Positions 1 through 6,700 of a stretch of DNA of 64,000 nucleotides are shown here, one piece after another. This DNA is from Streptomyces sp. NRRL S-455 (GTDB lineage Bacteria; Actinomycetota; Actinomycetes; Streptomycetales; Streptomycetaceae): positions 86,526 to 150,525 of the forward strand of contig NZ_JOCT01000015.1 in NCBI RefSeq assembly GCF_000717875.1, written 5' to 3'. A program made the position numbers and the translations under genes. How positions within the stretch are numbered: position 1 is the stretch's first letter; each line of letters opens with the position of its first letter. The notes under the pieces are model-generated. The model was not told the DNA's origin. It ran no database searches and saw only the letters and a list, made by a program, of their open reading frames with translations.

Positions 1-218
1 CCGGGTTCGTCGCCGGCGCGGTCGTCATGGTGGCGGTGTCGCTCTTCACCGCGCCGAAGCCGGAGGAGGAGCTGCAGGGGCTGGTGTACGGCACGACCTC
101 GCCCGGCATGGCGGAGCCGCCGGCTCCCGGGGACGAGGCCTGGTACCGCAAACCGGCGCTGCTGGGCTGGGGCGCGGTCGTGCTGGCTGCGGCCTGCTAC
201 ATCCCGTTCTCGTTCTGA
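1..218 (+). CDS. Sodium:solute symporter family protein, C-terminal fragment
   Basis: Only the last 72 or so residues lie in the window; the reading frame is open from the first bases, so the gene starts to the left. The visible part has the end of one membrane helix, a short acidic cytoplasmic loop containing the stretch PEEELQGLVYG, and a final hydrophobic helix ending in PFSF. That loop wording is typical of the C-terminal end of SSS-family Na+/solute symporters as I recall them. Substrate cannot be judged from this piece. A small membrane protein gene follows 33 bp downstream and is probably in the same operon. Confidence 0.6.
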   Translation, partial: GFVAGAVVMVAVSLFTAPKPEEELQGLVYGTTSPGMAEPPAPGDEAWYRKPALLGWGAVVLAAACYIPFSF

Positions 219-251
219 CCGTTCCCGCTCTTATCGAGGGAGGATTGACAG

Positions 252-566
252 ATGTCCGAGCACTACTCCGACAAGGACGTACAACGGGAAGTCACCGACC
301 TGGAGGGCAAGTCGGCGACGGCCGCGCGGCTGTTCGACATCCGGCGGATCATCGGCGGGCTGTTCGTGGTCTACGGCGTCATCGTCACGATCGCCGGCTT
401 CACGGCGTCCGACGCCGACATCGACAAGGCGGAGGGCGTCAACATCAACCTGTGGACCGGGTTGGGGATGCTGTTGCTGGGCTTGTTCTTCCTGGCCTGG
501 CTGAAGCTGCGACCGGCGGCTCCGCCGCCGCCGGGTGTGGTGCCGGAGGATGAAACGAGGGGGTGA
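252..566 (+). CDS. Small two-helix membrane protein, hypothetical
   Basis: A 104-residue protein with an acidic N-terminus, two hydrophobic segments (about residues 34-52 and 70-87) and a proline-rich tail. GAGGGAGGA lies some 10 bases before the ATG and supports this start. The spacing to the upstream symporter suggests co-transcription and perhaps an accessory role for that symporter, but no function is known to me. Another frame overlaps it but lacks the hydrophobic pattern and ends in low-complexity residues, so it is rejected. Confidence 0.7.
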   Translation: MSEHYSDKDVQREVTDLEGKSATAARLFDIRRIIGGLFVVYGVIVTIAGFTASDADIDKAEGVNINLWTGLGMLLLGLFFLAWLKLRPAAPPPPGVVPEDETRG

Positions 567-617
567 CGGCGCTCCCGGGGTTGCGTACTGGCGTCTGTGC
601 GCCTTTGACGACGACGG

Positions 618-1406
618 TCAGCCGATACTGCCGGACCGGCCGATGTGCACCTCGGCCCAGACGGTCAGTCCGCGACCGCTCTGCCGGGCGCCCCAGCGGG
701 CGGCGAGGGCGTCAGTGATCAGCAACCCACGGCCCCGTTCCTCCTCCGGGCTCCGTGGAAGGGGCGGCGGCGCGGGAATGGGAACCGCCGCACTGCGGCC
801 GCCCTCGTCGGTCACGCTGATCGTGAATGTCTCGGCGGCGAGGGCCCAGGCAACAGTGATCGTGTGGCCGCCGCCGTGCTCCAGGGCGTTCGCGACGAGT
901 TCGCCGGTGATCGACTCCAGTTCGTCCGCCGCGCCCTGGGGCAGGCTCCACGCCCGGGCCGTATCCCGCACGTGGCGCCGGGCGGCGGGTGCGGAGGCGA
1001 GGTCGTAGCCGGGGAGGGTGAGCAGACCGTGAGCCCGGAGTCGGGGTGAGCGGTACGTCAGTACGTCGACCTCGCCCGAGAGCGCCGGGACCGCAGGCGT
1101 TCCGTCGTACAGGCCCGGCTCGTCCGCTCCGAGTCGAGCGCCTCGCGACCTGGCGATGAGCAGGGCGTCGGAGAGTGCGTCGGCCAACTGGCCGGTAAGT
1201 GTGCCGAGTTCGCCCGCCTGCACCCCTCCCTGCGCCAACAGGCTGCGTGTCCGGCCGAGGAGCCGCTCCGCGAGCCCGAGCTGCATGCTTTCGACTCGGT
1301 CGGCAAGCCGGGAGGCGGGGCCGTCGCCGTCCGTGAAGAGGAGGCAGGGCTGGCCCTGGGTGCCGGTCCAGGGCAGGACTCGTACACGGTTCACTTCGTC
1401 GCTCAT
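618..1406 (-). CDS. SpoIIAB/RsbW-like ATP-binding regulatory protein
   Basis: A 262-residue protein whose C-terminal 130 residues form a GHKL (HATPase_c_2) domain: N-box ELVANALEHG, G1-type DEGG and G2-type GRGLLI are all visible. Proteins of this type bind ATP and act as anti-sigma or anti-sigma-antagonist switches, or as partners of WhiJ-type regulators. The ATG is preceded by GGGAGG and overlaps the TGA of the upstream small gene as ATGA, so the two are translationally coupled. The N-terminal half has no domain I recognise. Divergent XRE and DUF397 genes complete a WhiJ-like cluster. Confidence 0.8.
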   Translation of the reverse strand: MSDEVNRVRVLPWTGTQGQPCLLFTDGDGPASRLADRVESMQLGLAERLLGRTRSLLAQGGVQAGELGTLTGQLADALSDALLIARSRGARLGADEPGLYDGTPAVPALSGEVDVLTYRSPRLRAHGLLTLPGYDLASAPAARRHVRDTARAWSLPQGAADELESITGELVANALEHGGGHTITVAWALAAETFTISVTDEGGRSAAVPIPAPPPLPRSPEEERGRGLLITDALAARWGARQSGRGLTVWAEVHIGRSGSIG

Positions 1407-1663
1407 GACGCCTCCCCGAGACGGACGTGGATGTCGGGGCGGTCGAAGTCGACGCCGCTCGCGGTGAGGTAGGGGCGGACGAGGCGGGTTGCGGAACCGT
1501 CGATGGGCTCGTACCACGCCCGGACGGTAGGGGCGATGGCGGGACGGGAAGGGGTGAAGGCCTCGCGCGAGGAGACCACCGGATGTCGCATCGCGTGCGG
1601 CTGACCAGCATGGTGGCCGACCCGACGGAGCCAAGAGGCGATGTGCTGCACAACTCTTCTCAT
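1403..1663 (-). CDS. Small hypothetical protein coupled to the ATPase
   Basis: An 86-residue basic protein starting MRRVVQHIAS. The ATG is chosen because AGGAGAG lies just upstream; a longer version from base 1723 lacks a clear ribosome site and would cover a palindrome. Its stop overlaps the start of the downstream ATPase gene (ATGA). Small genes of this kind often precede GHKL regulators in streptomycete WhiJ clusters. No motif indicates a biochemical activity. Confidence 0.6.
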   Translation of the reverse strand: MRRVVQHIASWLRRVGHHAGQPHAMRHPVVSSREAFTPSRPAIAPTVRAWYEPIDGSATRLVRPYLTASGVDFDRPDIHVRLGEAS

Positions 1664-1710
1664 GCTCTCACTCTCCTGTGATCGATCGAGGACTACACGG
1701 GAAGCCTTCC

Positions 1711-1723
1711 ATGGGATTCCCAT
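1711..1723. promoter_or_regulatory. 13-bp palindrome between divergent regulators
   Basis: ATGGGATTCCCAT is a perfect inverted repeat around one central base. It lies in the 207-bp gap between the divergent ATPase operon and the XRE regulator gene. XRE/WhiJ-type regulators commonly act on their own divergent promoters, so this is a candidate operator. It is an inference from position and symmetry only. Confidence 0.4.
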
Positions 1724-1870
1724 AGAAAGGGACCCTGCCAGGAGAGTTCGTCAGTGTGGGTGACAGGCTTCGAATCCGCGTCCGAGGCCGCCCAACAACT
1801 CATAAGGTCAGCGCCGTTGACCGAGAGAAGCCGATCGGAGCAGTGCCCTCCGTGGCAGAAGGGATCTGGC

Positions 1871-2743
1871 ATGACCGCCACGCAGACAGGCCCTGCCGGA
1901 CGCATGCAGATCGCACGAGGCCTGGTCTCGCTGCGCGAGCGATGCGGACTTACACAGACTCAAGTCGCTGAGCGCGCAGGCGTCAGCACCACAACTGTCA
2001 GCCGGTACGAGGCGTGGCAGGACCGCGCCCGCATTCGATGGGCCACCGTCAAGGCGCTGGCAGACGCCTGCGAAGCCACGGCTCAGGAACGTGACGCCCT
2101 CGTGGCCATCGCCAAGTCACAGGCGGATGGCTGGTGGGTCGGCAACAGCGCAGTGCCGGGGTGGATGGACCCGCTCGTGTCCTTCGAGCAGGAAGCGGCA
2201 TATGAGCACGTGTTCGCGAACACCGTCATCCCCGGGCTGCTCCAGACCCAGGAGTACGCTCTCGCCATCCATGAGGCCCGTGAAGTGCGCAGCTCGAACG
2301 ACACCATCGAGCTGATGGTCGAAGCGCGGATGAAACGCCAGGACATCCTGCAGCGGCAACCGGCACTGCATCTGTGGGCTGTCCTGGACGAGGCAGTACT
2401 GCACAGGACAGTCGGTGACAACAACATCATGAACCGGCAGCTCGAGCACCTTCACAAGGCAGCCCTGAGCCCGAACATCGACGTCCAGATTCTGCCGTTC
2501 AGCGCGGGCGCACACGCCGCCGGCGCCGGGCACTTCGTGATCCTCGGGCGGGACGACGAACGGGAGCCTCTCAACTCGATGGCCGTCGTGTACATCGAGA
2601 TGCGCCGCCGCGGGCTGTATCTCGACGACGCAGAGGACGTAGGGGCCTACAAGTTGACTTTCGACTACCTTCGCTCGCAGGCCGCGGACACGACCTCCTC
2701 GCTGCGGCTGATCGCCGGAGCGAGACAGGAGCTGTCCTCATGA
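1871..2743 (+). CDS. XRE-family (WhiJ-like) HTH regulator with DUF5753 domain
   Basis: A 290-residue regulator. Residues about 16-70 form a Cro/CI-type helix-turn-helix (LTQTQVAERAGVSTTTVSRYE). The rest has the features of DUF5753: IPGLLQTQEYA, a conserved ARMKRQ region and IQILPF-like DVQILPF. The start MTATQTGP is preceded by AAGGG at a proper distance; an earlier GTG at 1754 would add a non-conserved stretch. Its stop overlaps the start of the DUF397 gene as ATGA. XRE plus DUF397 plus an ATPase is the arrangement of the whiJ-like loci that influence development in Streptomyces. Confidence 0.88.
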   Translation: MTATQTGPAGRMQIARGLVSLRERCGLTQTQVAERAGVSTTTVSRYEAWQDRARIRWATVKALADACEATAQERDALVAIAKSQADGWWVGNSAVPGWMDPLVSFEQEAAYEHVFANTVIPGLLQTQEYALAIHEAREVRSSNDTIELMVEARMKRQDILQRQPALHLWAVLDEAVLHRTVGDNNIMNRQLEHLHKAALSPNIDVQILPFSAGAHAAGAGHFVILGRDDEREPLNSMAVVYIEMRRRGLYLDDAEDVGAYKLTFDYLRSQAADTTSSLRLIAGARQELSS

Positions 2744-2976
2744 GCGACATAGCGACTCCCCCGAACGAACCGACGGCTGTTGCGTGGTTCAAGAGCAGCC
2801 ACAGTGGCGGCGAAGGCAACGAATGCGTGGAGATCGCCCACCTCCGAACGGGGGTGGTTCTCCGGGACTCGAAGCTTCCCGGCGGGAGCACACTCACCGT
2901 CTCGACCGGAGCCTTCGCCGTATTCATCGCGGGTGTGGCAAAGGGCAAGCGCGGCGCCTCGCTGCCCAAGACATGA
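2740..2976 (+). CDS. DUF397 domain protein
   Basis: A 78-residue protein with the full DUF397 signature: W(F)KSSHSGGEGNECVEIA, then a segment like VVLRDSK and a terminal F..F.. segment. These small proteins are thought to antagonise or modulate the adjacent XRE regulator in streptomycetes. It overlaps the regulator by four bases, so they are co-translated. A strong hairpin follows. Confidence 0.88.
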   Translation: MSDIATPPNEPTAVAWFKSSHSGGEGNECVEIAHLRTGVVLRDSKLPGGSTLTVSTGAFAVFIAGVAKGKRGASLPKT

Positions 2977-3018
2977 GTGTGGGTGTGCTCGCTACTTTCG
3001 ACTTGGAGACTAGGCAAC

Positions 3019-3061
3019 GGCCAGCGTGTGGGCGGAACCTGCCTCCGCCCACACGCTGGCC
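3019..3061. terminator. Bidirectional terminator hairpin
   Basis: An uninterrupted 18-bp inverted repeat (GGCCAGCGTGTGGGCGGA and its complement) with a 7-base loop sits between the convergent ends of the DUF397 and immunity genes. Position and strength fit a terminator serving both strands. Confidence 0.85.
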
Positions 3062-3066
3062 TGTCA

Positions 3067-3708
3067 CTAATTGTCGACCATGTGCTCCAACTCACTCACG
3101 ATGAACTCACCGTAGTTGAGAGCCTCGCCGATTTCCCCAAGTCTCTCGTACCGGCTCGGTGTCAGAAAGTGCTTCTCGCGCAATGGCAGGGAGAGTAATT
3201 TGCTGGACAGGGCTTTGAGGAAGAAGCGGAAGGCGAGATCCGGCGTGCAGCGACGAGCGCAAACGGTCAGCGCCTCCACACTGTCCGCACCGATACTGTC
3301 TCCGTACTTTCGGATCTCTTCCACGATCTCGTCGACTAGACCGAAGCCGTCCTCCAGGTCGCCCCCGGAGAGTCGACCGTGCATGTGGTTCTCCAGCCAG
3401 CGGTCGCACTCGCGGATGACCGTCCGCATCCAAACAGGCGGAGAGGCGGAGGCGGGGCTGCGTCCGAAGCGAAACGCATCCTTCTCGCCCGCGGACAGCC
3501 ACAGCACTGCGATCTGGTCCGGCGTAAGCGTGTCGAGAAGGAGTCGGGCATCCCTACGCACCAACAGGACGGTTTCCGGATCCAGATCGTCTACGAACTG
3601 GTTGGCGACCACTTCCGCTTCGTCCGAAGCATCGAGCGGCCAATCCTGGTGAAAGAAGTCCACCAACCAGGTGAGTCCGAACGTGAAGTCCGTGGAACGG
3701 CTCGTCAC
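3067..3708 (-). CDS. CdiI-like contact-dependent inhibition immunity protein
   Basis: A 213-residue acidic protein. The segment LVDFFHQDWPLD near residues 15-26, followed by DEAEVV and a leucine-rich helical stretch, matches what I recall of the CdiI_2 immunity family (FHQDW-type). The C-terminal half is helical and not recognised; family members are often nearer 100 residues, so this one may have an added segment. The gene starts with GTG 15 bp after the stop of the toxin gene on the same strand, with GAGGA before it. Order and spacing are those of a polymorphic toxin followed by its own immunity gene, so it presumably binds and blocks the C-terminal RNase A-like domain. Confidence 0.75.
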   Translation of the reverse strand: MTSRSTDFTFGLTWLVDFFHQDWPLDASDEAEVVANQFVDDLDPETVLLVRRDARLLLDTLTPDQIAVLWLSAGEKDAFRFGRSPASASPPVWMRTVIRECDRWLENHMHGRLSGGDLEDGFGLVDEIVEEIRKYGDSIGADSVEALTVCARRCTPDLAFRFFLKALSSKLLSLPLREKHFLTPSRYERLGEIGEALNYGEFIVSELEHMVDN

Positions 3709-3723
3709 AGTTCCTCACCCTCC

Positions 3724-6700
3724 TTAGGACGGGAACGCGGTATAGACGTAATAGCCATACTTATGCCCCTGTGCTCGCTTGAGGATGATCGTGTAGCCGT
3801 TGCCAGCGTCAGTGACGGTCCTTCCGTCCGGGTGATACACCTTTCCGAGGGAGTTCCTCGCCCCGAACGTCCCTCTCAGCACCTTCTGTTGGTCCTTTCC
3901 GCGAAGCCACTTGGTGATCTCCGCCGCCTTGCTGGCGAGGGCATAGTCCACGACCTGCTGAGCAGTCTGCAAGTCGACGAACACGCTGTTCCGCGACTGC
4001 TTTTGGGCGGCCAACGCGAACGCATCCACCGGCTCGACGTTCACGTGTTCGTTCAAGACGTGAGCCTGACCGGGGAACCTCTGCGCGTCGGCCACGAGGT
4101 CACTGCAGTTGTGAACCAGGACGGGAACGCTGCCCGCCAGGACATAGAAGGTGTGCAGGTCGGCGACGGTGAGGTCGTAAACCCTCTGATCCGTCAGACC
4201 TCGCCGGTCGTGCAGCGCAGTAACGGCCCGGATCGTCCCGTCCCGCGTACGGAGTCTATCTCCCACCCGCAGGTCGGACGCCACTGTCCAGCCATGGCCG
4301 ACGACATAGAAGCGATGGCCCGCCGTGCTGGAGACGTGGCTGCCTCCGGACACGGTGATGTCCACCAGACGAGCGGTGTCGTGCTGGTACGTGCTGATCA
4401 CTTGCTCTGGACGCAGGTCACCGGTCGTGGGGTCAGTGGCCAGTACCTTGTCGCTCTGGCGGACGTCGCTGATCGCCCTGCGGCTGCCATCCGCCATCAG
4501 TACCTGGGTGTCGCCTGGGAAGCTGTTGACCGTGCAAGAGGTACGAAGGTCCTCGTACGCGTTCACCGTTCGCTGGACCTCGGCCAGTGTCACCGGGTCC
4601 ACGTCGAGCTCCTTCAGTGCCTTGAACGCGTCCCCCACCCCGACGCCCGTGTGCATGGCAGCGTCCAGGGCACGGATCGCATCGACGACCTTCTCGATTG
4701 CCTTGCCCGGGACGAAGTTGGACGCGGCCCAGGCGCAGCCGCTGGCGCTGCCGTGCCAGCAGTCCAGGAAGTCCTGGACCAGCAGTGCTTTCCCGATCTT
4801 GAGATAGGTGCCGACAAGACCCTTGAAGATGTCGGCCTGAGTGAAGGTGCGGGTCACCTTCTTGGTCAGGTCGTTGAAGGGTTGTGAACCGAGGAAGACG
4901 GTGGCGGAGGCAGGGCAACCTGCCGCACTGGCCGCGACATCTGGGTTGGTGCACAGGTAGAAGTCGACCGTCGCGCTGAACCTGTACGTGTAAGTGACCG
5001 TGCAACTCGTGCCAAAACCGGGCGGAAGCTCGCAGGGGTTGTCCTGTTTGGCGTCGGTGACTTCAATGCTGTCCTCGTCGAGGACGAAGAAGGTACCGCC
5101 GATCCCCGTCCCAGCCCCTGACGCAACCTGCTTGTTGGCCTGCTTCCGCTCTGCGGACTCCGCTGCTTCCTGGGCTTCCTTGGCATACCTCTCCGCGTCC
5201 TTGGCCGCTTCCTCGGCCTCGGTCGCCGCGGCGTCGGCGCGGTTGGCCGCTGCGCGGGCGTCCTTGGCGGCCTCTTCGGCTGCCGCGGCGGCCGAGCGGG
5301 CGGCTTCGGCGTCGAGGGCTGCCTGGTCGGCCGAGTCGCGGGCGTTCTTGGCGTGGTTCTCGGCGCGGCCGGCTGCCTGGTCGGCGGCTTGGGCGTCCTT
5401 GGTGGCCTGGCGGTTGTATTCGACGGTACGGGCCAGGGAGGCGGCTGCCTTGGACGCGGCCTTGGCGGCGTCGGCGGCGTAGCCGAGGGCGTCCTTGGCG
5501 TAGGTGCGGGCGGTCGCGGCGTGTGCGGCGGCGTTGGCGGCGTGTTGGTAGGCGGCCTTGGTGTCGCCCTTCGCCTGGTCGGCGAGGTTCTTGGCGGCTG
5601 AGGCTTCGGCCGCCGCGTTCTTGGCGTGGGCGTCGGCTACGGCCTTCTGCTGTTCGGCGATCGTCTTGGACGCCTGGCCGGTGAGGACCACCAGGCCGGC
5701 GGCCGAGTCGGTGTCGATGTACGGGGAGCCGAGCTGGATGGCGTCGTTGGCGGGCTTGGCGACCTGCGCGGCGGCCTTGCCTGCGTCCACGGCGGCCTGG
5801 GCGGTGACGTGGGCGAAGCCCGCGGCCTTCGCCGAGGCGACCAGGGCCTTGGTGGCTTCCTTGTTCGCCGCGTCCGCGTGGGACTTGGCGGTCTTGGCCT
5901 GCTTCTCCGCCTCGTCGGCCATCTCGACGGCCGTCTTGGCTTCGGAAGAGGCGTGCTCGGAGGCGTCGATGGCTTCGGCGGCGGCGCTCGTCGCGGTCTT
6001 CACGGCGGCGTCGGACTTCAGCTTCGCGGCCTGGGCGTCGTCCGCGTGGGCGCGGGAGCGTTTGGCCGCCGCCTCTGCGCGCGTGGCTGCAGCGTCGGCG
6101 TCTGCTGCGGCCTTTGTCGCGGCGTCCGCTTCGGAACGGGCCCTGGTGGCGGCTGCCTCGGCGTCGTCTGCGTGCCCGGCGGCGGCGTCGGCCGCCGCTC
6201 TGGCCTCCTGGGCGTTGCTGTCGGATTCGTGAGCCTGGGCGTACGCCTCCTTGGCGTCGGCCTTGGCGCGGGCGGCGTCAGCCTTCTGCTCGGCGTCCCA
6301 CGCGTCGTCCCGCAGTTCGCGGGCCTTGTCGCGGGCCTTCACGGCGGCGTTCTTCTTCTCGACCGCCGTGCCCTCGGCCGCTTCCGCCTTGGCCTTGGCA
6401 TCCTCGGCCTTCGTCGCCTCGGCTTCGGCGTTCTTCCTGTGCTGGGCGGCCTCGGCCTGCTTGGCCGCGGCCTTCTGCTTCTCCGCCTCGGCCGTCTTCT
6501 CCTCGGCCTCGGCGGCCAGGCGCTTGGCGTGGGCCTCGGCGGCGGCCGCCTTGGCGTCACCCTCGGCCTTCAGGGCCTCGGCGAGCTTGGCCTCCGCGGT
6601 CTCCTTGTCCTTCTTGGCGTTGTCGCGGTGCAGCTTCGCTGCGTCGGCCGCGGCTTTCGCCTGGGACTCGGCCATCGCTGCGGCGGCCTTGCGGAACTCC

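Noticed and set aside
3379..4887. 502-codon plus-strand frame over the immunity and toxin genes
   Set aside because: It crosses two real genes and a gene boundary in antisense and has no start signal.
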